A stretch of DNA of 16,839 nucleotides, taken from positions 1 through 16,839 of the forward strand of contig CALLKH010000208.1 of the NCBI GenBank assembly GCA_938008425.1, written 5' to 3'. Shown here piece by piece: positions 6,595 to 13,883 of the stretch. The notes beneath the pieces are model-generated. The model was not told where the DNA came from. It saw only the letters and a program-made list of their open reading frames with translations, and made no database searches. Position 1 is the stretch's first letter. Each line of letters begins with the position of its first letter. This DNA comes from an uncultured Planctomycetaceae bacterium. GTDB lineage: Bacteria > Planctomycetota > Phycisphaerae > UBA1845 > UTPLA1. A program made the position numbers and the translations under genes.

Positions 6595-9393
6595 ATGTTT
6601 ATGAACCGATCCATTCGACTGTTCGCGGCGCTCTGTCTCGTCGCGACGGCGTCGGCGTTCGCCGGCGAGCCGGAATCAAAACCGGCCAAGGCGCCCGACA
6701 AGCCCAAGCCTGACTTTCCTCCCTTTGACGAGGTGATGAAAGACTACAAGCAGGTGCCGACCGCCGAGACGCCCTTCATCACGCTCTGGCAGAACAAGAA
6801 GACCGACTCGCTTCGGGCGCAGGTTCCCGGCAGCCTGATCGGCAAACAATTCCTCGTAGCCGCCAGCATGTCGGGCGGACCGGTCGCCACCGGTTTCCAG
6901 CTCGATCATTTCCTTGCCTACTTTGAGCGAATGAACAAGGACCTGATCCTTATGCAGGTCGACCCGCGATACGTCGAGGGCGGGGACAATCCCGTGGCCG
7001 ACGTCATCAAGCGCAGCTACGGCGGCGACATCATTATGCGAAAGGTGCCGATCATCACGATGAACGGCAGCGATCCGGTGATCGATCTCGACGGCATGTT
7101 CAAGACCGACTTCCTCAGCCTCGGTGGATCGTTCGGCGGCGGAATCAGTTCCGATCTCAGCAAGTGGTCGTCGATCAAGGCGTTCCCCGAGAACATCGAA
7201 TTGTCGGTCGATCTCGCCATGATGCAGCGCGGCGAAGGCCGACGCATGCTCTTCCACTACAGCATTTCGAAGATCCCCGAGTCCGCCAATGGCTACAAGC
7301 CCCGAACAGCCGACGATCGAATCGGCTACTTCCTGACGGTTCGCAAGGACTGGTCGAAGGATCACGACGCCTCGACGCTCTTCAATCGCTACGTCAACCG
7401 GTGGCGGCTTGAGAAGCGCGATCCGACGGCCGAATTCTCCGCGCCAAAGAACCCGATCGTCTGGTACATCGAAAAGACGGTGCCGCTCAAGTATCGCCGC
7501 TGGGTCAAGGAAGGCATCCTCGAATGGAACAAGGCCTTCGAGAAGTGCGGATACCTCGACGCCATCGAGGTCATTCAGCAGGAAGACTACGACGCGCGAA
7601 CCAAGGACCTCGATCCCGAGGATGTGCGATACAACTTCTTCCGCTGGATCGTCACAGGCCGCGCCTTCGCCATGGGCCCCTCGCGGGCGCATCCGCTGAC
7701 CGGTCAGATTCTCGACGCCGACATCGTCTTCGACGACGCCATGGCGCGATCCTACGTCATGAGCTACAACCGCCTCACCGGCGGCGATGACAAGTGGGAA
7801 GCGTTCAATCCCTATCTCGAAGACTTCTACAACAATTTCCCTCGGTATCGGTTCCGGACGGCGCGCGAGCGCCTGTTGCCGAACGTGACCGTTCAAGAGG
7901 ACCCGTACGCCGAATTCGAAAAGGCGCTGATGCGCCGAATGTTCGAGCGCGGCCGGCCGATCTGCGAGTGCGCCGCCGGCATGGCGAATCAGATGCAGTT
8001 CGCAGGCGTGGCGCTGGAAGCGGCGGGCCTCGGGCGCAACAGCGAAGAGTTCATGGGCCAGATCATCAAGGAAGTCGTCATGCACGAGGTGGGCCACTGC
8101 CTCGGCCTGCGGCACAACTTCAAGGCCAGCACCTGGCTCCCGATGAAGGACATCGCCAGCGGCACCGCGGTTGAAGCGAATGTCGGCTCGGTCATGGACT
8201 ACAACCCCGCCATCGTCGCGCCGCGCGGCGAGGAGCAGGGTAACTTCACGACCCGCACGATCGGCCCCTACGACTACTGGGCGATCGAGTACGGCTACCG
8301 CCCCGTCGGCAAGCCCTACAGCGATGAGAAGGAAATGCTCGGCAAGATCGCGTCGCGCGTGGCGGAAGCCGGACTGGACTATGCCACCGATGAAGACACG
8401 ATGGGCATCCTCTCGGCGGATCCCTACTCCAACCGCTTCGACATGGGCAAGGATGTCTCCTCGTACGCCAAGGACCAGATCAAGCTGATCAACAGCCTGC
8501 TGGAAGATCTGAGCAAGTGGGCGGTCAAGGACGGCGAGAGCTTCTACAAGCTTCGCCGGGCGTTCTCGACGATCATGGGCCAGCGGGCCCGTGTGGTCGG
8601 GTTTGTCGCCCGATTCCCCGGCGGCCAGGTGATCAACCGCGATCACAAGGCCGACCCGAACGGCCGCACACCGGTCGCGATGGTTCCGGCACAGGATCAG
8701 CGCGACGCGCTCAAGTTCGTCTGCGAAAACGTGTTCGCGGAGGATGCCTACAAGATCGATCCCGAGTTGATCAGCCACCTCGGACCGGGCCGGTACAACC
8801 ACTGGGATTCGGATGAATTCGACTTCTTCGTTGACTTCAACGTCCACGACTTCGTCGCCGGCGCCCAGTACCAGGTTCTGACCACCATGATGAACCCGTT
8901 CACGATCGGGCGCGTCCACGACAACCAGGTGAAGTTCGAGTCGCCCGACGAGGCGTACACGCTCGCGGAGCACATGAACGGAATCACCGACGCGATCTGG
9001 TCGGAATTGGATGACAGCGGTCGCCGGGGAACCGACGAGAAGCCGTACATCAACAGCTTCCGGCGAAATCTCCAGCGAAACCACCTGGACGAGCTTATGA
9101 CAATGGTTCTGAGCGAGCCGGGCGGAATTGTTCCGGCCGATGCCAACGCGATTGCGCGGCTGGCGGTGACCAAGCTCTCCAGCAAGATCGAAAAGGCGCT
9201 CAAGGACGGCAAGGTGGATACTGCAAGTGAAGCCCACCTGGCCGACGTGAAGACGCGAATCGACAAGGCGCTGGAGGCGCACTATTCGGTCGGCGGCTCC
9301 GGCGGCGGTCTCCCGATCTTCTTCTTCCATCCGGCCGAGGCCGGGAAGAAGTCGGATGCGGCACAGCCGATTCCGGTTCTGCCGTCGCGTTGA
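6595..9393 (+). CDS. Secreted metzincin-type zinc metalloprotease (DUF5117/DUF4953 family)
   Basis: 932 residues with AAGGAG eight bases before the ATG. A second in-frame ATG lies two codons later. Residues 1-23 are a signal peptide (NRSIR, hydrophobic core, AFA|GE), so the enzyme should be exported. There is no lipobox. The long central part (~30-480) resembles the DUF5118/DUF5117 regions that precede the catalytic domain in this family. The catalytic domain carries the extended zinc motif HEVGHCLGLRHNF: His497, His501 and His507 as ligands with Glu498 as general base. A metzincin Met-turn follows at Met534 (SVMDYN). All catalytic residues are present. The C-terminus ends in a Gly/Ser-rich stretch and a hydrophobic patch, GLPIFFFHP, that may be a sorting or anchoring tail. 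Substrate unknown. The gene stands alone, with its own terminator, and faces away from topA. Confidence 0.9.
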   Translation: MFMNRSIRLFAALCLVATASAFAGEPESKPAKAPDKPKPDFPPFDEVMKDYKQVPTAETPFITLWQNKKTDSLRAQVPGSLIGKQFLVAASMSGGPVATGFQLDHFLAYFERMNKDLILMQVDPRYVEGGDNPVADVIKRSYGGDIIMRKVPIITMNGSDPVIDLDGMFKTDFLSLGGSFGGGISSDLSKWSSIKAFPENIELSVDLAMMQRGEGRRMLFHYSISKIPESANGYKPRTADDRIGYFLTVRKDWSKDHDASTLFNRYVNRWRLEKRDPTAEFSAPKNPIVWYIEKTVPLKYRRWVKEGILEWNKAFEKCGYLDAIEVIQQEDYDARTKDLDPEDVRYNFFRWIVTGRAFAMGPSRAHPLTGQILDADIVFDDAMARSYVMSYNRLTGGDDKWEAFNPYLEDFYNNFPRYRFRTARERLLPNVTVQEDPYAEFEKALMRRMFERGRPICECAAGMANQMQFAGVALEAAGLGRNSEEFMGQIIKEVVMHEVGHCLGLRHNFKASTWLPMKDIASGTAVEANVGSVMDYNPAIVAPRGEEQGNFTTRTIGPYDYWAIEYGYRPVGKPYSDEKEMLGKIASRVAEAGLDYATDEDTMGILSADPYSNRFDMGKDVSSYAKDQIKLINSLLEDLSKWAVKDGESFYKLRRAFSTIMGQRARVVGFVARFPGGQVINRDHKADPNGRTPVAMVPAQDQRDALKFVCENVFAEDAYKIDPELISHLGPGRYNHWDSDEFDFFVDFNVHDFVAGAQYQVLTTMMNPFTIGRVHDNQVKFESPDEAYTLAEHMNGITDAIWSELDDSGRRGTDEKPYINSFRRNLQRNHLDELMTMVLSEPGGIVPADANAIARLAVTKLSSKIEKALKDGKVDTASEAHLADVKTRIDKALEAHYSVGGSGGGLPIFFFHPAEAGKKSDAAQPIPVLPSR

Positions 9394-9407
9394 CGATGCT
9401 CGCGTTT

Positions 9408-9426
9408 TTCGAACCAACGGTTCGAA
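9408..9426. repeat. Perfect hairpin just after the protease stop codon
   Basis: TTCGAACC, loop AAC, then GGTTCGAA: an 8-bp perfect stem beginning 15 bases after the stop. No T-tract follows, so it is not the terminator. It stands 20 bases before the real one and could stabilise the mRNA 3' end or be a binding site. Confidence 0.5.
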
Positions 9427-9446
9427 GAATTGGATGATTTTCGGGG

Positions 9447-9483
9447 GCCCCGGTCATGGGCACATGACCGGGGCTTTCTTTTT
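9447..9483 (+). terminator. Strong rho-independent terminator of the metalloprotease gene
   Basis: A perfect 12-bp GC-rich stem (GCCCCGGTCATG, 9447-9458, paired with CATGACCGGGGC, 9463-9474) has a GGCA loop and runs directly into TTTCTTTTT. This is the clearest terminator in the window and ends the protease transcript. Confidence 0.93.
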
Positions 9484-10060
9484 GACACTGAGCTGACGCG
9501 GATTGAGCGCGGGTGCCGGATCACCGGAATCAGCGGGTGTCCGATTTCGGTCGATCAGCCGCCGCACCCAATCCTCTCGCGTTGAAATGACGACCAAATT
9601 GCTCAACAACGCGGCATTTTTACGGGCTTTCTCCTGCGGATTTCCCCCCTGCTTATTCGCGATCACCAGCCAAGTTGACTTTACCTCGCGACCCTGTGTA
9701 ACCTCTTTCGCATCGTCGGAATGCGGTGGCTGCCGTCGATCCAAACGGGATGCGGCCACACCGGAAAACCGGCTGCAGGAATGAAAAAAACATGAATCCG
9801 GGGGCCTTGACAAAGGTCGCCGCGCCGGTTTCGAATCCGCAAAATGAAGACAAACAGGGTCGCGTGCCACTCGGCGGTCGAGGTGGGCAAACGGCATTCA
9901 ACGGAAGAACAAATCCAGTACATAATTGAGCGTCAGCGGCGGGGGCCAGATACGGGACCGGAGCTGCACCGATCAGGGCAAGATCGCGCCGAATCGAGGC
10001 GGCCCGCGCAGTCACGGATTTGATCACAGACCTGTCTTTGAAGAGGAGTAAGGTTTAGAT
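9484..10060. other. Intergenic region upstream of the small-gene cluster, no convincing gene
   Basis: Several short frames on both strands cross this region. None has a ribosome binding site with a plausible protein behind it. The best is the minus-strand frame at 9454-9897, which runs through the terminator hairpin. Promoter-like pairs facing the downstream genes are TTGACT (9675-9680) with TGTAAC (9697-9702) at 16 bases, and TTGACA (9807-9812) with TCGAAT (9831-9836) at 18 bases. An isolated CATAAT is at 9921-9926. The gene at 10061 has GAGGAG at 10043-10048 and AAGG at 10050-10053. A long leader or a small RNA cannot be excluded. Confidence 0.45.
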
Positions 10061-10462
10061 ATGGTGAGAATGGATACTGGCTCCGAAAACAACGCCCGGC
10101 CGATGATGGAAGCGGACTTCGTTGAAGTGATGTATGCAAGAACGCCGGATGAGGCGAGTCACCTCCGGTCGTTTCTCTCCGAGAAGGCGATTCCGGCCCT
10201 GGTTGAACGCAATCCGGACCTGCCCGATCAGTGCGGCGTCGCCGTTCTGGTTCCGTCCGAGAAACTCGTCGAAGCGTCGCAGCAATTAACATGGCTTATG
10301 GCGCACGACGATGACGACGATGAAGATGTCGAATTCGATGACGACGACGATGATGATGATCTCGACGACTTCGATGATGACGACGACGATCCGGACTTCG
10401 ACGACGACGACGACGATGACACGGATGACGATGACGACATTCCGGACGACGACGACGAGTGA
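10061..10462 (+). CDS. DUF2007-like small protein with poly-aspartate C-terminal tail
   Basis: 133 residues. Residues 19-78 look like the DUF2007 ('putative signal-transducing') fold: VEVMYARTPDEASHLRSFL, a short strand (IPALVE), then VAVLVPSEKLVEASQQL, a beta-alpha-beta arrangement used in small regulatory modules. Residues 83-133 are an acidic tail: 39 Asp and 3 Glu in 51 positions, broken by single Val, Phe, Leu, Pro, Thr and Ile residues. The tail should be disordered and could bind divalent cations or basic partners. AAGG seven bases upstream supports the ATG at 10061. A second ATG three codons later would remove only MVR. The next gene encodes a strongly Arg-rich protein on the same strand, 67 bases on, so an electrostatic partnership is possible (inference). 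The exact role of DUF2007 proteins is unknown. Confidence 0.8.
   Translation: MVRMDTGSENNARPMMEADFVEVMYARTPDEASHLRSFLSEKAIPALVERNPDLPDQCGVAVLVPSEKLVEASQQLTWLMAHDDDDDEDVEFDDDDDDDDLDDFDDDDDDPDFDDDDDDDTDDDDDIPDDDDE
10307..10459 (+). repeat. GAY codon tract encoding the poly-Asp tail
   Basis: 153 bases of nearly pure GAC/GAT codons (25 GAC and 14 GAT among the Asp codons). The codons are mixed and interrupted, so it is a diverged trinucleotide tract and not a freshly expanded one. Copy-number change in frame would alter tail length without breaking the gene. Confidence 0.75.
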
Positions 10463-10529
10463 GCAGATGCCGGTGGATTTAACCGTCGCTCCTCGGCGCG
10501 TCGCCTGATCTCGCCGGGAGAAATCCGCC

Positions 10530-10880
10530 ATGAAGAATGAGCAAGAACTCGATGTCGCCTCCTCCGACGCCACACAGGTCGAAGAGAACCGCAGGAACGA
10601 GGAAAATGATCGACGCAAGACGGTGACGGATCGCCGTTGCGGTCTTGAAAGGCGGCGCGGCCCCGGCCGGCGCCGATCGGAATCCCGGCGATCCGCGGAA
10701 GAAGGGGAACTGAACGAGGAACAGTTCGAATTCGTCATGGCGATCGACGAATACAAGCGAAAAAACAAGCGTCCGTTTCCAAGTTGGACCGAGGTGCTTG
10801 AAGTGGTAAAATACCTTGGATACCGGAAAGTCGCCCAGAAGGCGGTGCATGTGGACCGCATCGAATCTGGGGACCGGTAA
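10530..10880 (+). CDS. Small conserved planctomycete-type protein with Arg-rich N-terminal half
   Basis: 116 residues, with GGGAG nine bases before the ATG. Residues 20-55 contain 14 Arg arranged in pairs and triplets (RR, RRR, RRGPGRRR), strongly basic and probably disordered, suited to nucleic acid or acidic-protein binding. Residues 61-101 form a compact domain, NEEQFEFVMAIDEYKRKN followed by RPFPSWTEVLEVVKYLGYRK, which looks like a small helical (winged-helix-like) module. I recognise this block as recurring in small hypothetical proteins of planctomycetes, without a known function. It follows the poly-Asp protein by 67 bases and precedes the membrane protein by about 48, consistent with one operon. 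Confidence 0.78.
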   Translation: MKNEQELDVASSDATQVEENRRNEENDRRKTVTDRRCGLERRRGPGRRRSESRRSAEEGELNEEQFEFVMAIDEYKRKNKRPFPSWTEVLEVVKYLGYRKVAQKAVHVDRIESGDR

Positions 10881-10928
10881 CCGGCGAGGCGTACGGTTCG
10901 CCCCGCCGCCATGTCCGCGGGTGGGACC

Positions 10929-11582
10929 ATGCCCATTGGGAGCTACCAGGTCGCCGATGTTCTCATGCTCGTCCTGTGCATCGCACCGGTCGCCACGTAC
11001 TTCCTCACACTGGGCCTCGTCAACAGTCACTCGCGGCCATGGATGATCTCCGGCCGATCGGACTTCATCTCGCTCACGGTCGTCCTCATCCCACTCTTGA
11101 TCTGGCCGCTTCCGATGCTTGCCCAGGCCAAGCAATGGTGGCTGCTGAGCGCGGCGCTCGTCGCCCTGACGGCGGTGTTCCTGCGCATGCTGCCCTCGGT
11201 GCGGGCGGGATTCGTCATCTACAACATCACCGAGTCACGATGCCTGAAGCTTGTCCACGACGCGATCACCAAGCTGGGATGGCAGGGAGCGTGGAACGGA
11301 TCGAGCTGGACTTCCAGCGACGGCCGCGTCAGCCTTTCCGTTCGTGGTTTCACGCCGTTGCGAAACGTGACACTCAACATCGAATCCAATGGCGAAGCGA
11401 CGAATCGGGACGTCGAGTCGCTCCGGGTCGAGATGGAACGGCGCTTTGAGTCCATCGCCCAGATGCCCTCGACGATGGGCGCATGCCTCGTCATGCTCGG
11501 ACTCGGCCTGATGATCATTCCCATCTGGATGGTCAGCCGGCACATCGATGATCTCGTCGATGCGGTGACCCACCTCTTTTAG
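10929..11582 (+). CDS. Conserved membrane protein of unknown function
   Basis: 217 residues from the ATG at 10929. An upstream ATG at 10911 would add six residues but has no ribosome binding site, whereas GGTGGGA lies just before 10929. Numbering from 10929, membrane segments are predicted by eye at about 10-30 (VLMLVLCIAPVATYFLTLGL), 46-65 (ISLTVVLIPLLIWPLPML) and 70-88. After these comes a soluble domain of about 95 residues containing LGWQGAWNGSSW and an alternating-strand stretch, then a fourth membrane segment near 182-202 (MGACLVMLGLGLMIIPIWMV). The soluble part would sit between TM3 and TM4. I know similar planctomycete hypothetical proteins but no function. Its stop TAG (11580-11582) overlaps the stop codon of the convergent EEP gene. 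Probably the last gene of the 10061-11582 operon. Confidence 0.75.
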   Translation: MPIGSYQVADVLMLVLCIAPVATYFLTLGLVNSHSRPWMISGRSDFISLTVVLIPLLIWPLPMLAQAKQWWLLSAALVALTAVFLRMLPSVRAGFVIYNITESRCLKLVHDAITKLGWQGAWNGSSWTSSDGRVSLSVRGFTPLRNVTLNIESNGEATNRDVESLRVEMERRFESIAQMPSTMGACLVMLGLGLMIIPIWMVSRHIDDLVDAVTHLF

Positions 11583-12454
11583 AATTCCTCCGATACATCC
11601 AGATCAACGACGACCGGACAGTGGTCAGAGGCCTCCGTTGCGATGACGCGATAGGACTTCGCCCGAATGCCCGCACCGCTGGCAAATACGTAGTCAATCC
11701 GCAAGGCGGGTCGGTTGGACGGCATCGTCATGAGCGACGGATCATTCGCCCGACCGAGATCGGTCCACGCCTCGCACATTCGACGAAATTCCGGCATCCA
11801 TTCGGGGGTATTGAAGTCGCCGCCGATCAGTACGGTTCCCGGCTTTGTCTTCACCCGATCAATGAGATCGTCAATCTGCCGCGAGCGAGCCGTCGCCGAC
11901 TCAAACACGTGGCGCACCTCCATTTTGAATGTTCCGTTCGCGTGCACTGAAATAACATGCAACGGCGGGCCGGGTAGGTCTACTGTCGCTGACATGGCAT
12001 ACGCCCTTCCACCATCGCCTGCGTCAATCACCACAACATCCTTCAGCGGCCAACGCGAGAGAATCGCGGGGTCGCCATATTTGTGAACATTGCCGACGCG
12101 GAGGCTGTTCAACGAATAGACCCGAAGCCCACCGATGCGTTCCGCCAGGTCAGCCGCCTGATCGACGCCGGCCGGCGCAAACTCCGGTCGAAGCACCTCC
12201 TGCAACAGGACGATGTCCGGTTTTTCGGTCTTGATCACATTAGCCAGGCCGTCCAAACCCAGCTTGCCGCGGTAGATGTTCCAGGGCATCAGACGAATGG
12301 CGCCGGGACGTACCAGCTTCGGCCGGGCGCTGCCCTTGCCGTCGGCTGCATTTTCATGACAGCCACTCAGCCCGATCATTGCCAGCATCGAAATCGTCAG
12401 CGCGACGCGTGAAGACCGGCTGACCACGACTGAATTGGATACGGTGAGAGCCAC
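11579..12454 (-). CDS. Endonuclease/exonuclease/phosphatase (EEP) family lipoprotein
   Basis: 291 residues from a GTG codon at 12454. The start is uncertain because no Shine-Dalgarno is visible; a GTG at codon 10 is another option. Residues 1-31 form a signal peptide ending in the clean lipobox LSGC, Cys32. The EEP catalytic set is complete: Asn59 (PWNIYRG), Glu86 (DIVLLQEV), His171 (VISVHANG), Asp213/Asn215 (GGDFNTPE), Asp254 (RIDYVFAS) and Asp277/His278 (SDHCPVV). The fold cleaves phosphodiester or phosphomonoester bonds in nucleic acids, inositol phosphates or lipids. Substrate cannot be read from sequence. The lipid anchor places it in the periplasm or on the surface. It begins 57 bp after the deaminase gene on the same strand and may be co-transcribed with it. 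Confidence 0.88.
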   Translation of the reverse strand: MALTVSNSVVVSRSSRVALTISMLAMIGLSGCHENAADGKGSARPKLVRPGAIRLMPWNIYRGKLGLDGLANVIKTEKPDIVLLQEVLRPEFAPAGVDQAADLAERIGGLRVYSLNSLRVGNVHKYGDPAILSRWPLKDVVVIDAGDGGRAYAMSATVDLPGPPLHVISVHANGTFKMEVRHVFESATARSRQIDDLIDRVKTKPGTVLIGGDFNTPEWMPEFRRMCEAWTDLGRANDPSLMTMPSNRPALRIDYVFASGAGIRAKSYRVIATEASDHCPVVVDLDVSEEF

Positions 12455-12511
12455 TATGAAGTGAACGGCGGCGCGGCAACCCGTTTTCGGCAGTCGGCCC
12501 GGTACAGCGTG

Positions 12512-13864
12512 CTAGTCAACAAACGACGCCCGAACCAGCTTGTTGAACCGCTCGATGAGCACCGGCAGATCGACCAGTTGATGCTCCCCGTTCTTGATCA
12601 CGGTGCGGCCGTTGATGATGAGCCGATCGACGCGGGCGGTTCGACAGAGCATGAGCGCCCCGAGCGGATCCTGTTCGATCGCCCCGGCGAGCGCGAGGTC
12701 GTCCCGGCGGAACATCGCAAGATCGGCCGTGCATCCCTCTTCGATATTCCCGAGCAGCGGTCGGTTCAGCACTGCGGCGCTGCCGAGGGTGCCGAGTGTG
12801 AACGCCTCGGCGACGCTCATGGCCGACGCACCGCCGCTGACGCGCTGCAAGAGCAACGCCTGCCGCGCCTCGCCGAGCAGATGGCCGCCGTCATTGGAGG
12901 AGCTGCCGTCCACGCCGAGGCCGACGCGGGCGCCGGCATCGAGCAGCGCCCGAATCGGCGGGATACCGCTTCCCAGCCGCATGTTTGATGACGGGCAATG
13001 GGCGATCCCCGTGTTTGTTTCGGCCAGCCGCTTCACGTCGGCCTCGCTTACATGGACGCAGTGGGCGAGATAGACATCGGGCCCCAGCCAGCCGAGGGAA
13101 TCAAGCAATTCGATCGGCCGCATCTTGAAGCGTTCGAGGCAGTATCGCTCCTCGTCGAGCGTCTCGGCCGCGTGGGTGTGAAGCAGCGCACCGCGCTCGC
13201 GGGCCATGATGGCGGCATCGCGCATCAGTTCGGGGCTGACCGAAAACGGCGAGCAGGGCGCGAGATCAATTCGGCGCCTTGAATGCGGCGACGGATCGTG
13301 GAAGCGGTCGAGCGCTCGCTCACAGTCTCTCAGGATGATCTGCTCGTCTTCGACGCAATCATCCGGCGGAAGCCCGCCCTTCGAATGGCCGACGCTCATC
13401 GAGCCGCGGCAGGCGTGGATGCGCATGCCCATCTCCTCGGCCGCATCGAGCACAGCCTCCAGCCTCGTGTCGGTACCCTGCGGAAAGATGTAAAAGTGGT
13501 CGCTAGTCGTCGTGCAGCCGGAGAATTGCAGCTCGGCGATGCTGATCTGGGCGGCGAGTTTCACCGCCTCGTAGTTGATGTTCCGCCAGCGTTTGTAAAG
13601 CTCGGTGAGCCAGCCGAAGAGCGGCGCATCTTGGACGCACTTGAGCCCGCGGGTGAGGGACTGGTAGAGATGGTGATGGGTGTTGATGAGGCCGGGGATG
13701 ATGATGTGGCGCGAGGCGTCGATTGCTTGTTCGCGGGCATCAGGCCTCGTCTTGGCCCCGATGACGCCATTGACGATCGAAAGACTCTCTCCACGTAGCA
13801 CGACCGGACGCCCGCCGCGATGTGCGATAAGATGGCAGTTCTGAAGGCTCGTCGGATCCGGCAT
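12512..13864 (-). CDS. 8-oxoguanine deaminase-like amidohydrolase
   Basis: 450 residues from ATG 13864, with GGAG six bases upstream. An in-frame TTG directly before it is less likely. The protein belongs to the TrzN/AtzA/SsnA group of metal-dependent deaminases, and its conserved blocks match 8-oxoguanine deaminase (8-oxoguanine to urate plus ammonia): RGLKCVQDAPLFGWLTELY (72-90), SGCTTTSDHFYIFPQG (115-130), HACRGSMSVGHSKGGLPPDD (150-169), APCSPFSVS (202-210) and AHCPSSNMRLGSGIPPI (288-304). Metal and catalytic residues are present: His63 and His65, His231, Glu234, His268 and Asp319. It starts 19 bp after the molybdopterin subunit stop, so it is clearly part of the Xdh operon. Other deaminases of the group (hydroxyatrazine or guanine) remain possible, but the block match favours 8-oxoguanine. 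Confidence 0.88.
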   Translation of the reverse strand: MPDPTSLQNCHLIAHRGGRPVVLRGESLSIVNGVIGAKTRPDAREQAIDASRHIIIPGLINTHHHLYQSLTRGLKCVQDAPLFGWLTELYKRWRNINYEAVKLAAQISIAELQFSGCTTTSDHFYIFPQGTDTRLEAVLDAAEEMGMRIHACRGSMSVGHSKGGLPPDDCVEDEQIILRDCERALDRFHDPSPHSRRRIDLAPCSPFSVSPELMRDAAIMARERGALLHTHAAETLDEERYCLERFKMRPIELLDSLGWLGPDVYLAHCVHVSEADVKRLAETNTGIAHCPSSNMRLGSGIPPIRALLDAGARVGLGVDGSSSNDGGHLLGEARQALLLQRVSGGASAMSVAEAFTLGTLGSAAVLNRPLLGNIEEGCTADLAMFRRDDLALAGAIEQDPLGALMLCRTARVDRLIINGRTVIKNGEHQLVDLPVLIERFNKLVRASFVD

Positions 13865-13870
13865 CAATCA

Positions 13871-13874
13871 CTCC
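13871..13874 (-). promoter_or_regulatory. Ribosome binding site deciding the deaminase start
   Basis: GGAG on the minus strand, six bases before ATG 13864-13862 and only three before the in-frame TTG at 13867. The spacing favours the ATG. Confidence 0.55.
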
Positions 13875-13883
13875 GTTCTCACA

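Noticed and set aside
6676..9417. 913-residue minus-strand frame opposite the metalloprotease
   Set aside because: It is a GC-bias shadow: the plus frame has a signal peptide, a Shine-Dalgarno, the zinc motif and a terminator. The minus frame has none and starts beyond the gene end.
9482..9487. Perfect TTGACA just after the terminator
   Set aside because: There is no -10-like sequence 15-19 bases downstream. The match is created by the terminator T-run.
9454..9897. 147-residue minus-strand frame in the intergenic region
   Set aside because: Part of the translation looks protein-like (TWLVIANKQGGNPQ), but the frame passes through the terminator hairpin, has no good ribosome binding site and its N-terminal half is low-quality Arg/Pro/Ser sequence. 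Kept as a weak possibility only.
10307..10459. Tandem repeat considered as a CRISPR-like or structural DNA array
   Set aside because: The period is three bases with no spacers, and it lies in frame inside a gene.
10286..10936. 216-residue minus-strand frame over the Asp tract
   Set aside because: The Val/Ile-rich run that mimics a membrane helix is simply the complement of GAY repeats.
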